The notes: generated by a model not told the origin, from the sequence alone. Positions 1-8,332 are shown, counted from the stretch's first letter. The stretch is DNA of 56,977 nucleotides from DATBGZ01 sp036557785 (GCA_036557785.1 DATBGZ010000072.1:1-56977); one strand, 5' to 3'. Translations and numbers: made by a program.

Positions 1-1
1 C

Positions 2-370
2 GCCCACGGCGGTCCGACCGCGGACTGGAATCTCGCCCACGCCTGCCGGGCCGACCACCTGCTGCGCCACACCGGGGGCTGGAGCGTCCAGCAGCCGCGG
101 TCCGGAACGATCATCTGGACCAGCCCGCTGGGCCACACCTACCCACCCGTTCCGCAACCGGGACCGATGCACGCCCTCGACCCACTACCCAACCCCACCA
201 CACCACAGGCAGACCCCGAGGACGACGAACCCATCTACTCACCCCACGACACCTGCACCTACGACCTGCCCTACCCACGACACCGCACACCCACCCAGCC
301 ACCACCACGACCCCAACCACCACGACCCCAACCACCACCGGCCAACACCGACGAGATCCCACCGTTCTAA
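2..370 (+). CDS. DUF222/HNH endonuclease family protein, C-terminal part (partial)
   Basis: The reading frame is open from the left edge and ends in TAA, so only the last ~122 residues are present. Near the edge it reads GGPTADWNLAHACRADHLLRH, which matches the end of the HNH module of DUF222/13E12-repeat proteins (GGxT...NL..lCR.HH...H), followed by W and a short beta region. The C-terminal ~65 residues are a low-complexity Pro/Arg/Gln tail encoded by near-repeats of cca-cca-cga-ccc-caa around 297-346. Such HNH proteins are abundant and often multicopy in actinomycetes; a nuclease role is presumed from the fold. The stop overlaps the convergent response-regulator stop by 3-4 bp. The start and the DUF222 domain lie outside the window. 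Confidence 0.8.
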   Translation, partial: AHGGPTADWNLAHACRADHLLRHTGGWSVQQPRSGTIIWTSPLGHTYPPVPQPGPMHALDPLPNPTTPQADPEDDEPIYSPHDTCTYDLPYPRHRTPTQPPPRPQPPRPQPPPANTDEIPPF

Positions 371-1011
371 CGCAGACCGGCCTCGTAGGCGAAGATAACT
401 GCTTGGATGCGGTCGCGGAGTCCGAGCTTGTGCAGGATGTGCTTGACGTGGGTACGGATGGTGGATTCCTCCACGACGAGAGTGGCCGCGATCTCCCGGT
501 TGGACAGGCCGCTCGCCACCAGCCCCAGCACCTCCCGTTCCCGGGCCGTGAGGGCGGAGAGTTGGCTCTGGTCTGGCCGTTGCGGTGCCGGCTGTTGTGC
601 CAGCCGGTCGATGACCCGCCGGGTGACCGAAGGCGAGAGCAGGCTGTCACCATCGGCGATGGTGTGGACGGCGGCGATGAGGTCCTCGGGGCGGGTTCGT
701 TTGAGGAGGAACCCGGATGCGCCGGCACGCAGCGCGCCGAAGACGTAGTCGTCGAGTTCGAAGGTGGTCAGGATGAGCACCTTCGTCCGCGGTTGCGTGG
801 CGACGAGCTCGCGGGTGGCGGCGATGCCGTCGAGGTCCGGCATGCGTACGTCCATGAGCACGACGTCGGGTGACAGGCGCCGCGTCAGGTCGACGGCCTG
901 GCGGCCGGTTGCCGCCTGCCCGATGATCTGGATGTCGGGGTCGACGGTGAGCAGTTCGGCCAGCCCGGCCCGCATCAGGTGGTCGTCGTCGGCGACCAGG
1001 ACGCTGGTCAC
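367..1011 (-). CDS. Two-component response regulator, NarL/LuxR type
   Basis: This 214-residue protein starts at GTG. It has a REC domain with acidic pocket D8-D9 and phospho-acceptor D54 (VVLMDVRMP), a conserved Lys in the FLLK motif, and a C-terminal GerE/LuxR helix-turn-helix beginning LTAREREVLGLVASGLSNRE. Its start overlaps the stop of the upstream kinase gene as GTGA, so the pair is translationally coupled. The divergent ABC transporter on the other side of the kinase is the likely target, an arrangement common in actinomycetes. All key residues are intact, unlike the second regulator at 8333-9015. Confidence 0.93.
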   Translation of the reverse strand: MTSVLVADDDHLMRAGLAELLTVDPDIQIIGQAATGRQAVDLTRRLSPDVVLMDVRMPDLDGIAATRELVATQPRTKVLILTTFELDDYVFGALRAGASGFLLKRTRPEDLIAAVHTIADGDSLLSPSVTRRVIDRLAQQPAPQRPDQSQLSALTAREREVLGLVASGLSNREIAATLVVEESTIRTHVKHILHKLGLRDRIQAVIFAYEAGLR

Positions 1012-2210
1012 GGTCGGCGGCTGTGGTAGGGCAGGCGGGCCTGGACGACGAAGCGCCCACTGACCGGTCCGGCGGCCAGCTCGCCGCCGAGAGACGCGGC
1101 ACGTTCACGCATGCCGATCACGCCATGGCCGCCGCCGGGTTTGGTGACCACGGCGTGCTGAAGGCCGCTGCTGACGGTGAGCTCCAGGGCGTCCAGGTCG
1201 TGGGCCACCCGTACGTGCGTGGTGCCGCGGCCGTACCGCGCCGCGTTGGTCAGCGCCTCCTGCAGGATCCGGTAGACACCGTGGTCTATGGCCACCGCGA
1301 GCGGGCGGGACTGACCCGTCCAGGCCAACTCCACGCAGTGGCCCGTCGCCGCGTGCTGCGCGATGAGGGTGTCGAGGGCCGCGAGGCCCGGTGGGGGCTC
1401 CACGGCCCCTGCGGGCGTACGCAGGGTACCGACGAACTGATCGATGTCGTTCATCGTGTGGCGGGCGAGCTCCTCGATCGCGGTTAGGGCAGCGAGATCG
1501 CGCTCGGGTTCGCGCCGCAGGCGTGCCGCGCCAGCGCGTACGGCGATGACGTTCAACGCGTGGGCCGCGGAGTCATGCAGGTCGCGGGCGATCCGGTTCC
1601 GTTCCTCGGCGACGGCGAGGTCACGCTCGCGAGCGGCATCGCGTTCGGCGCGCTCGGCCCGGGCGGCGAGTTCCGCGATGTGGGCGTGGTGCAGGCGAGT
1701 GCGTTCGCCGGCGAACCAGGCCGCGGCGAAGGTGACCGCGCCATGGAACAGGTCCCCCGCACCGAGCCGCCCGGTACTTCCGGCGACCGCGAGGTACGCG
1801 GACACGACGCCGAGGACGGCCGCGATGCTGGCCGGCGGCCAGGGCGTGTTCTCGTCCCGGCCGACCGTCAGGAGATAGAGCGCGACCGCTGGGCCGAGGG
1901 GCAGCCACGCGGCCTCCCCGAGGGCGACGAACACCGTGGTGCATGCCCCGACAGCGAGGAACGTCATCAGCGGCCAGCGCCGCCACAGCAGGATTGGCAC
2001 CGCCGGCAGGACCGCCGCCGAGACCTGTGGCACGGCGGGAACATGCGGGGGCAGCCCCGGCCCGAGATGCGACAGCAGCGCCAGCGTGACCGCCGCGGTC
2101 GCCGCCGCCACCGCGCCGTCCCGCACGGCGGCCCATGGCCAGTGGCGACGCCGCGCGGCCGTCCTGGCCCCCCAAGCCGAGCGCGGGTACACGGTGCTCG
2201 GTGCTGACAC
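1008..2210 (-). CDS. Two-component sensor histidine kinase (HisKA_3/HATPase_c)
   Basis: This 400-residue membrane kinase has about five hydrophobic segments in the first ~190 residues and little obvious extracytoplasmic domain. A short coiled stretch (ERAERDAARERDLAVAEERN) leads into the HisKA_3 box RIARDLHDSAAHALNV with the phospho-accepting His. The ATPase domain shows LQEALTNAARYG (N box) and GGGHGVIGMRERAASLGG (G box). The call begins at GTG (2208-2210); in-frame starts further in are possible because the first ~25 residues are Ala/Arg rich. It forms an operon with the response regulator (GTGA overlap) and is divergent from the ABC cassette. It resembles DesK-type kinases, which often sense membrane or cell-envelope state. 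Confidence 0.92.
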   Translation of the reverse strand: MSAPSTVYPRSAWGARTAARRRHWPWAAVRDGAVAAATAAVTLALLSHLGPGLPPHVPAVPQVSAAVLPAVPILLWRRWPLMTFLAVGACTTVFVALGEAAWLPLGPAVALYLLTVGRDENTPWPPASIAAVLGVVSAYLAVAGSTGRLGAGDLFHGAVTFAAAWFAGERTRLHHAHIAELAARAERAERDAARERDLAVAEERNRIARDLHDSAAHALNVIAVRAGAARLRREPERDLAALTAIEELARHTMNDIDQFVGTLRTPAGAVEPPPGLAALDTLIAQHAATGHCVELAWTGQSRPLAVAIDHGVYRILQEALTNAARYGRGTTHVRVAHDLDALELTVSSGLQHAVVTKPGGGHGVIGMRERAASLGGELAAGPVSGRFVVQARLPYHSRRP

Positions 2211-2245
2211 GAGCCGAGGCTAGCCGACCGTGGCCGCGTGGCGAG

Positions 2246-2261
2246 TCCCCCCGCGGGGGGA
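2246..2261. promoter_or_regulatory. 16-bp perfect GC palindrome between kinase and ABC operon
   Basis: TCCCCCCGCGGGGGGA is a perfect palindrome midway between the divergent histidine kinase (start 2210) and the small protein/ABC operon (start 2363). In this position it is a candidate operator for the neighbouring response regulator, or a structured part of the divergent promoters. Pure G/C palindromes also arise by chance in such DNA. Confidence 0.4.
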
Positions 2262-2362
2262 GACGTATCCCGGTGGCGTGGAGGAGAACCTCCTCCCGTG
2301 GGGCGTTTCGGGCCCAGCCGCCGATGCCTAGCGTCGGCGCTGTGCTCACCTCCACACCACCG

Positions 2363-2488
2363 ATGGCCACGCCCGCGCACATCGCGGACGATCTGGGCCC
2401 GCACCTGACCCTGCTGGCCGTGCTCGTTCTGGCCGGCGCGGCGGTCCTGGCGTACCGCCGCCTCCGCCGCAACAAGGATGGTCGATGA
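2363..2488 (+). CDS. Small single-pass membrane protein leading the ABC operon
   Basis: The 41-residue frame MATPAHIADDLGPHL... has one hydrophobic segment (LLAVLVLAGAAVLAY) followed by a strongly basic tail (RRLRRNKDGR), so it is probably N-out/C-in. An upstream in-frame GTG at 2342 would give 48 residues. Its TGA overlaps the ATG of the ABC ATPase gene (ATGA at 2485-2488), which argues that it is translated and coupled. Small tail-anchored peptides ahead of such ABC cassettes are common but uncharacterised; it may be an accessory subunit. No family is assigned. Confidence 0.6.
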   Translation: MATPAHIADDLGPHLTLLAVLVLAGAAVLAYRRLRRNKDGR

Positions 2489-3213
2489 TGGCAACCCTCG
2501 CTACGACCGCGCCTGTCGTGGTCGACCGGCTGACCAAGACCTACGGCGCGACGAGCGCGGTGACCGACCTCTCGTTCACGCTCTCGGCCGGCTCGATCAC
2601 CGGATTCCTGGGCCCCAACGGCGCCGGCAAGTCGACAACCCTGCGCGTCCTGCTCGGACTGGCCGCGCCCACCTCGGGCACCGCGCTGGTGTTCGGCCGA
2701 CCGTACGCGGCGCTGCCGTCGCCCTCGGCCGTGGTGGGGGCGATCCTGGAGTCCAACGACTTCCACCCCGCTCGTTCCGGACGGGCGCACCTGCGCATGC
2801 TCGCGCTCGCCGCCGGGATCGGCTGGGACCGCGTCGAGGAGGTCCTGGCCCAGGTCGACCTCACCGGCGCGGCACAGCGCCCGGTGCGCACCTACTCGCT
2901 GGGCATGCGGCAGCGACTGGGCCTGGCCGCCGCGTCGCTCGGCCGGCCGTCCCTGCTCGTGTTGGACGAGCCCGCCAACGGTCTTGATCCGGCCGGCGTG
3001 CGCTGGCTGCGCGACGCGTTGACCGACTTCGCCGCGAGCGGGGGCACGGTTCTCCTGTCCAGCCACATCCTCGCCGAGGTCTCCAAGACCGTCGACCGCG
3101 TCCTGATCGTCCATCGTGGACGGCTGCTCGTCGATGCGGCCATCGATGAGTTCTCCGACAGCAGTGACCTGGAAGCCACCTACCTGAGGCTGACCGCCGA
3201 GGTGACGTCATGA
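2485..3213 (+). CDS. ABC transporter ATP-binding protein (ABC-2 type exporter)
   Basis: This 242-residue nucleotide-binding domain has Walker A GPNGAGKST (residues 43-51), signature YSLGMRQRLGLA, Walker B LLVLDEPANGLD, and an H-loop in LLSSHILAEV. The sequence is of the DrrA/CcmA/NatA exporter class. The first two codons are both ATG (2485 and 2488), so the exact start is open by one residue. It is coupled to the small membrane protein upstream and to the permease downstream by ATGA overlaps. The divergent two-component pair probably controls it. Substrate is unknown; bacitracin/lantibiotic-type export or lipid stress is typical for this layout. Confidence 0.93.
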   Translation: MMATLATTAPVVVDRLTKTYGATSAVTDLSFTLSAGSITGFLGPNGAGKSTTLRVLLGLAAPTSGTALVFGRPYAALPSPSAVVGAILESNDFHPARSGRAHLRMLALAAGIGWDRVEEVLAQVDLTGAAQRPVRTYSLGMRQRLGLAAASLGRPSLLVLDEPANGLDPAGVRWLRDALTDFAASGGTVLLSSHILAEVSKTVDRVLIVHRGRLLVDAAIDEFSDSSDLEATYLRLTAEVTS

Positions 3214-3953
3214 TCGCACAGCTACGCAGCGAGGTCTACAAATGGCTCACCACGCGGACACACATCGGTGTCCTGGTCAGCATGGTCGTGCTGATCATGG
3301 CGGCGGTCCTGGTGCACGCCTTCGGACTTCCGGTAGCGCGGTTGCAGACCGATGACCAGCAGTACGGCATCCTCCTCGACGTGGGAGCCAACATCGGGGC
3401 GCTCTTCTCGGCACTGCTCGGCGCGCTCTGTATCACCAGCGAGTTCCGCACCGGCACGATCCGGCCAACCGTGCTGGTCCGGCCGCGCCGGCCGCGGGTG
3501 TTCGCCGCCAAGGTGGTCTGCTCCTTGGCGGCCGGCGCGATCGCGGGTGTCCTTGCGGCCGGCAGCGCGGTCGCTGGCGGCTGGCTCGGCCTGACCATCA
3601 GGGGCGTCTCCGTCCAGGTCGCCACGGGTGAGGTGGGCCGACTCCTGGTCGGGGCGCTCGTCGGTGGCGCCCTGTGGGCCGCCCTCGGGCTCGCGGTCGG
3701 TGCGATCGCGCGGTCCCAGGTCCCGACCGTCGTCGGCCTGGTCGTCTGGCTGCTCTTCGTCGAGAACCTGCTCGCCGGCGACCTGCCGACCGCCCACCAG
3801 TACACCCCGGGCGGGCTCGCCCAAGCCCTCGCCGGATCGACCCGGGACGCGGTGCTGACCTCGGTACCGCTGGCCGCCACGCTGTTGCTCGCCTACGCGG
3901 CCGCAGGCGCCCTCCTCGGTGCCGCTGCGCTCTCGCGCCGCGACGTCAGCTGA
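3210..3953 (+). CDS. ABC-2 type transporter permease
   Basis: This 247-residue protein has about six hydrophobic segments. The N terminus (MIAQLRSEVYKWLTTRTHIG) is the cytoplasmic amphipathic start usual for ABC-2 permeases, and ITSEFRTGTIRPTVLVRPRR is the characteristic loop after the second membrane segment. It overlaps the ATPase gene by 4 bp (ATGA) and is the last intact gene of the operon. A strong ribosome-binding site and ATG (AAAGGAGGGC then ATG at 3972) follow 8 bp after its stop but lead into the antisense strand of the next gene (see findings). Confidence 0.9.
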   Translation: MIAQLRSEVYKWLTTRTHIGVLVSMVVLIMAAVLVHAFGLPVARLQTDDQQYGILLDVGANIGALFSALLGALCITSEFRTGTIRPTVLVRPRRPRVFAAKVVCSLAAGAIAGVLAAGSAVAGGWLGLTIRGVSVQVATGEVGRLLVGALVGGALWAALGLAVGAIARSQVPTVVGLVVWLLFVENLLAGDLPTAHQYTPGGLAQALAGSTRDAVLTSVPLAATLLLAYAAAGALLGAAALSRRDVS

Positions 3954-3983
3954 CCGTCCACAAAGGAGGGCATGACGCCCACT

Positions 3984-4895
3984 TCACCGCAGGCCGAGGT
4001 CCACGCCCGCCCAACGGCCGACCTCACGGCGGATCGAGCCATCGATGTCCTGCACGTCGAAGGCGCTGTAGAGCCGGTGCAGGACGTCCGCGTGCAGGCT
4101 CGGCAGGCCGCGGTCCTTGAGGATCAGAGTGCGCTTGCGTCGCCCGATCATGTAGCCCAGCTCCAACCCAACATTCGGGTTGTAGTTGGCGTTCTCGACG
4201 TCCTCGAACACCGCGATCCCGTACTTGCAGCCGGTGAGGTAAACCTCCACATTGGACCAGAGCTCGCCCGTGTAGTCGCGGTCGTCGGCCCGGATGCCGC
4301 GCAGGCCGTTCTCGGCCAGGGCGGCCTTGATCGACTCGTGAATCTGCTTGACGGCCGGTGCGTCGCTGAACCGCATCATGATGAACACGTTGCGCTCGTA
4401 CACCGGGTGGTCGCTCATGAACGTGCGCAGGTAGGGCACGAGATGGCCGATTCCGGTCAGGTCGCCGAGCTTGCCGAGCACCTGCTCGTCCTCGACCACC
4501 CGTACGTGCGCCTGCGCTGCGGCGTCGATCATCGCCCGGCGCTCCGGGGAGTAGGGCAGTGGGAGCGTCACCACGGACGTCACGGTGCCCGCGAGGCGGT
4601 TGCGGACGAAGTCCACGAAGTCCTCGGTGGACAACGCCTCGCCCGGGCGATCGAACCAGTCGATGTTCGCCGTGCCCACCGCCGCGGAGAAGCAGGCCAG
4701 CATCTTCTCGCGGTCCCGGACCAGGACCATCGAGAACGGCTTGAACACCGGCGATGCGTGGCGCGGCAGGCCGCGCTGCGCCAGGTAGTGCGCGACCGCG
4801 TCGCCGAACTCATCGAGCAGCGCCTCGACGGCCTCCTCGTCCTGCTCGGCCAGATTGCCGCCCATGTTGCGTATTCCGGGCCATGCCAGGCTCAT
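3984..4895 (-). CDS. TIR-like/deoxyribosyltransferase-fold nucleotide-binding protein
   Basis: This 303-residue soluble protein ends in a flavodoxin-like domain (about residues 165-285). It starts VFIMMRFSD, continues IRADDRDYTGELWSNVEVYLTG, reaches NYNPNVGLELGYMIGRR with Glu245, and then RTLILKD. The 'NPNV..ELGY' block with its Glu is the hallmark of the TIR-like/nucleoside-deoxyribosyltransferase superfamily seen in many predicted NAD-cleaving or nucleotide-sensing proteins. Residues 1-160 are mostly alpha/beta and not recognised; they contain a region around VLVRDREKMLACF. No membrane segment is seen. It is divergent from the gene at 4989 across a 13-bp inverted repeat. A defence or stress-signalling role is inference; a nucleotide-metabolism role is equally possible. 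Confidence 0.65.
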   Translation of the reverse strand: MSLAWPGIRNMGGNLAEQDEEAVEALLDEFGDAVAHYLAQRGLPRHASPVFKPFSMVLVRDREKMLACFSAAVGTANIDWFDRPGEALSTEDFVDFVRNRLAGTVTSVVTLPLPYSPERRAMIDAAAQAHVRVVEDEQVLGKLGDLTGIGHLVPYLRTFMSDHPVYERNVFIMMRFSDAPAVKQIHESIKAALAENGLRGIRADDRDYTGELWSNVEVYLTGCKYGIAVFEDVENANYNPNVGLELGYMIGRRKRTLILKDRGLPSLHADVLHRLYSAFDVQDIDGSIRREVGRWAGVDLGLR

Positions 4896-4916
4896 CGCGC
4901 CCTCCTCTCTCGCAGT

Positions 4917-4970
4917 GAAGATCTTGGTATGAAAGTGTCGCTATAACAACACCTTCCTACCAAGATCTTC
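4917..4970. promoter_or_regulatory. 13-bp perfect inverted repeat in divergent promoter region
   Basis: GAAGATCTTGGTA (4917-4929) is repeated exactly inverted as TACCAAGATCTTC (4958-4970), with 28 bp between. The spacer holds a second, imperfect nested dyad (GAAAGTGT / ACACCTTC) and the AT-rich core CTATAAC, which is -10-like on both strands. The element sits between the TIR-like gene (minus) and the DinB-like gene (plus), so it is placed to control both. Confidence 0.65.
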
Positions 4971-4988
4971 GCAGCTTAGAGTGGTCGC

Positions 4989-5615
4989 GTGACGAGCGCG
5001 CTGAGCACCCTCGACGAGCTGGCGACGACCGTGGACCTCGTGGCGCTGCATGGCGTCGCGGTACGCACGAGCATCGATGTCGTAAGCCGAGTCGACGCGA
5101 CCACGGATCTGGGCCGGCTCACGCCATGTCCCGCCTGGACCCTCTACGGCCTGCTCGCGCACATGATCACCCAACATCACGGCTTCACGGCGTCCGCACG
5201 CGGCGCGACCTCGCTCTCCGATTGGCTGACGGTACGGCTGGAGCCGGACCCGGTCGGCCAGTACCGGACGGCCGCCGAGAGCCTTCTCGCCGAGTTCGCC
5301 CGGGACGATGTTCTGGGTCGCGCGTTCGTGCTGCCAGAACTCAGCACGACGCAACAGTTCACCGGCGCTCAGGCCGTGAGCTTCCACCTCATCGACTACG
5401 TGGTCCACGCCTGGGATGTCGCCCGCGCCCTCGGCACGACAGTGACCTTCGACCCGGACGTTCTCGACGCGGCTCTGGTCGTCGCGAGGTCCGTGCCGCA
5501 GGGGCCGGCTCGCACCCGGCCGGGGGCAGCGTTCGGGCCGGCCATCGCCTGGCCGGCGGGCGGCCTGGACGAGATCCTCGCGATGCTCGGCCGGGCCCCG
5601 AACTGGCCACAGTGA
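4989..5615 (+). CDS. TIGR03086/mycothiol-dependent maleylpyruvate isomerase-like (DinB fold) protein
   Basis: This 208-residue protein starts with GTG. The pattern is typical of the actinobacterial TIGR03086 family: an N-terminal helix, PCPAWTLYGLLAHMITQHHGF (helix with metal-ligand type His), and FHLIDYVVHAWDVARALG with the second His pair. Members have a DinB-like four-helix metal-binding bundle and are thought to act as mycothiol-linked isomerases or S-transferases; the actual reaction is unknown here. It is divergent from the TIR-like gene through the inverted repeat at 4917-4970. The Shine-Dalgarno is weak. Confidence 0.8.
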   Translation: MTSALSTLDELATTVDLVALHGVAVRTSIDVVSRVDATTDLGRLTPCPAWTLYGLLAHMITQHHGFTASARGATSLSDWLTVRLEPDPVGQYRTAAESLLAEFARDDVLGRAFVLPELSTTQQFTGAQAVSFHLIDYVVHAWDVARALGTTVTFDPDVLDAALVVARSVPQGPARTRPGAAFGPAIAWPAGGLDEILAMLGRAPNWPQ

Positions 5616-5774
5616 GGGGCGAGCGGCACAACGCCCGTGCACGGGGGTACGACCTGAGGCGTACGGACCGGTTCCGCCCGAGAGGCGATGCGCGCAGGCG
5701 TCCCCAGACAATAGCGTCGCGATCGTGACCGCACAGACCACTGCCTCGGCGCACGGGACGCTCGGGGAGTAGCC

Positions 5775-8327
5775 ATGCTGCGCGTCATGCTCGCGGGGTT
5801 CCGGGCGCACCTGGCGAGGTTCGTAGGGACCGCCATCGCCGTCCTGCTCGGCGTCGGCTTCATCTGCGGCACCCTCGTCTTCAACGACACCGCGAGCGCC
5901 GCCTACTACGACACCTTTGCCCGTACGGCGAAGGGGATCGATGTCGCGGTGGAACGGACGCGTGGCACGGAGATCACCCGGCAGCAGTTGGACGCGGTCT
6001 CCCGTCTCGCCGTCGTCGACGCGGTCGTCGGCCGCATGGTGGTCTCGTTGCCGATGCTGGACGCGCACGGCCGTACCATCGCCAACTTCGGCGTGAGCGG
6101 CGTCGGTGTCAACACCGACGGCGATCCGCGACTGCGCCCCTTCTCGATGACCGGCGCGGTGCCGGCCGCTCCCGACGAAGCGATGCTCGACGTCAACACC
6201 GCGTCCAAGCAACATCTCGGGATCGGAGGCACCATCACGGTGCTCGATGCCAGCGGTCGCCGCCACAGTGAACGCGTCGTCGGGCTCATGGATTTCGGCA
6301 CGTCGACCCGGTTCTCCGATGTCAGCGTGGTCGGCATGGCCTCGGCCCAGCTCAGGGCCCTGAGCGCGGACACCGGCTATGACGAGATCGTGATCACCGC
6401 GCGAGCAGGCGTGAGCCAGGCCGACGCCGCAGCCGCGGTGCGCGGGGCGCTCGGCGGCGCCCTGACGGTCGAGACCGGTGACGATCGCCGGTCACAGCTG
6501 GCCGACGACGCGACCTCGGTGGCGAGCCAGTTCACCACGATCGTGCTGATCTTCGGCGTGATCTCACTGATCGTCGCCGCATTCGTCATCTACAACACGT
6601 TCGCCATCCTCATCACCCAGCGCATGCGGGAGACCGCGCTGCTGCGCTGCGTCGGCGCCTCTCGCGGTCAGATCTTCCGTACCACTCTCGGTGAGGCATT
6701 CCTCGTCGGCCTGCTCGGCTCCGGTGTCGGGGTCGTCGCGGGAATCGGGATGACGGCCGGCCTTCCGGCGCTGCTCAACACCGCCCTGCACGCGGACATC
6801 CCGGCTCACACGATCGTGGTGCGGCCCCCGAGCATCCTCGTCGGTCTCGCCGTCGGCATCGTCGTGACGCTCGTCTCGGCACTCGTGCCGGCGGTGCGCG
6901 CCACCCTGGCCGCGCCCGTGGCCGCGCTACGAGAAGAGCCGACGGCGCCCGTGGCGAGCCGGGTACGACAGGCCGTACGGCTGGCTTTCGCCCTGCTGAT
7001 CGGTGGTCTCGGTTTGCTGCTGACCTACCAGGGCTCGCGCGCCACCGACGCCCAGACCGGCACACTCATCGTCGTCGCTGGTGGCGTGGTCACCTTCCTC
7101 GGCATCCTCATCGCCGCACCGCTCTACATTGGACCGTTGACGTCACTCGTCGGGTACGGGCCCGCGTTGGCCTTGGGGGCGCCGGCGAAACTCGCGGTGG
7201 CGAACTCGCGACGCAACCCCGGCCGAGCCGCCGTGACCAGCGCGACCCTGATGATCGGCATCGGCCTGATGGCGTTGTTCGCCACGCTCATCGCGAGCAT
7301 CAGTGAGACGGCGAACAGCAAGCTGGTCGGACACTACCCGGTCGACTACGTGATGGTGGGCATCACGCCGGCGGAGAAGCAGAGCCAGAACGCCCAGAAC
7401 ACCGGCGTGCCCATCGGTTACGCCCAGGCGCTGCGCGCCCGACCCGAGTTCAGCGGCGTGGCCGAGACGCGCCTCGTGCCGGCCTCGGTGGACGGTACGA
7501 GCGGCACGATCGCGGCCATCGACCCCGCGTCCCTCGGCACCCTCGTCAAGCCGGAGTTGGCGACGGGTAACGTCGGCGACCTGGCGACGGGCACCGCGAT
7601 CGTCTCGGCCACCCGCCCGAGCACGCGGGGGCTCAAGGTCGGCGACACGGTCACGGTGAGGGTGAGCGGGCACACGACCCAGGTACGGGTCATCGGTACC
7701 GGCGACACCACGATCCCGGCGGCCAGCGAGGTGGACGTCGTGGTCTCGTGGGACCAGCTCACCGCGCTGGCGGGGCCGGGCGAGGACAGCACGGTGATGG
7801 CGAAGCTGGCGGCCGGGGTAACCCCCACCGAGGGCAGCGACGCTCTCGACGCGCTGAGCGAGGCATATCCACTGGTGCAGGTGAGCAGCATCGCCGACCT
7901 CAGCACCGAGCTCACCCGCCAGGTCAACGGCCTCATCGGCCTCTTCGCCGGACTGCTCGGGACCGCGGTGCTCATCTCGCTCTTCGGTATCGCCAACACC
8001 CTGGCGCTGTCGGTGATCGAGCGCCGGCGGGAGTCGGCGGTCGTGCGGGCGCTGGGCCTGACCAAGGGGCAATTGCGCAGGACCCTGTTCATCGAGGCGG
8101 TGCTCATGGCCGTGGTCGGCGCGCTGGTCGGCGTCATATTTGGCCTGCTCTATGGACGGTTGGTGGTGCAGGAGGCGTTCTCGGAGATCGGCCCGATCGT
8201 CGTCGTGCCGTGGGGATGGCTCGGCGGCCTCATCGTGCTCGCCGCGGCGGCCGCTACCGGAGCCGCGGTGCTGCCGGCCCGGCGCGCCGCGAAGGCCTCG
8301 CTCGTCGCCGAGATGGCGCAACAGTAG
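5775..8327 (+). CDS. Large ABC transporter permease, two FtsX domains
   Basis: This 850-residue permease has a MacB-like plan: an N-terminal membrane segment (VGTAIAVLLGVGFICGTLVF), a periplasmic-type domain, FtsX core 1 (TTIVLIFGVISLIVAAFVIYN...), a central linker with two membrane segments, a second external domain, and FtsX core 2 (LIGLFAGLLGTAVLISLFGIANTLALSVIERRRE). The start follows CGGGGAG. No ATPase gene is adjacent, although FtsX permeases need one, so the partner must be encoded elsewhere or was lost. A two-component system lies convergent downstream. In the leader, two GTAC half-sites 10 bp apart (5647-5664) could be part of a regulator site. Confidence 0.9.
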   Translation: MLRVMLAGFRAHLARFVGTAIAVLLGVGFICGTLVFNDTASAAYYDTFARTAKGIDVAVERTRGTEITRQQLDAVSRLAVVDAVVGRMVVSLPMLDAHGRTIANFGVSGVGVNTDGDPRLRPFSMTGAVPAAPDEAMLDVNTASKQHLGIGGTITVLDASGRRHSERVVGLMDFGTSTRFSDVSVVGMASAQLRALSADTGYDEIVITARAGVSQADAAAAVRGALGGALTVETGDDRRSQLADDATSVASQFTTIVLIFGVISLIVAAFVIYNTFAILITQRMRETALLRCVGASRGQIFRTTLGEAFLVGLLGSGVGVVAGIGMTAGLPALLNTALHADIPAHTIVVRPPSILVGLAVGIVVTLVSALVPAVRATLAAPVAALREEPTAPVASRVRQAVRLAFALLIGGLGLLLTYQGSRATDAQTGTLIVVAGGVVTFLGILIAAPLYIGPLTSLVGYGPALALGAPAKLAVANSRRNPGRAAVTSATLMIGIGLMALFATLIASISETANSKLVGHYPVDYVMVGITPAEKQSQNAQNTGVPIGYAQALRARPEFSGVAETRLVPASVDGTSGTIAAIDPASLGTLVKPELATGNVGDLATGTAIVSATRPSTRGLKVGDTVTVRVSGHTTQVRVIGTGDTTIPAASEVDVVVSWDQLTALAGPGEDSTVMAKLAAGVTPTEGSDALDALSEAYPLVQVSSIADLSTELTRQVNGLIGLFAGLLGTAVLISLFGIANTLALSVIERRRESAVVRALGLTKGQLRRTLFIEAVLMAVVGALVGVIFGLLYGRLVVQEAFSEIGPIVVVPWGWLGGLIVLAAAAATGAAVLPARRAAKASLVAEMAQQ

Positions 8328-8332
8328 TGTGA

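Noticed and set aside
287..346. CCACCACGACCCCAA repeats as a possible CRISPR or minisatellite
   Set aside because: They encode the Pro/Arg/Gln tail of the HNH protein and lack spacer-repeat structure.
2135..2488. 117-codon version of the small membrane protein
   Set aside because: The upstream part overlaps the divergent kinase gene; ATG 2363 or GTG 2342 is more plausible.
3972..4946. 324-codon plus-strand frame with a strong ribosome-binding site
   Set aside because: It is the antisense of the TIR-like gene; composition is not protein-like. Only its start signal is kept as a possible operon scar.
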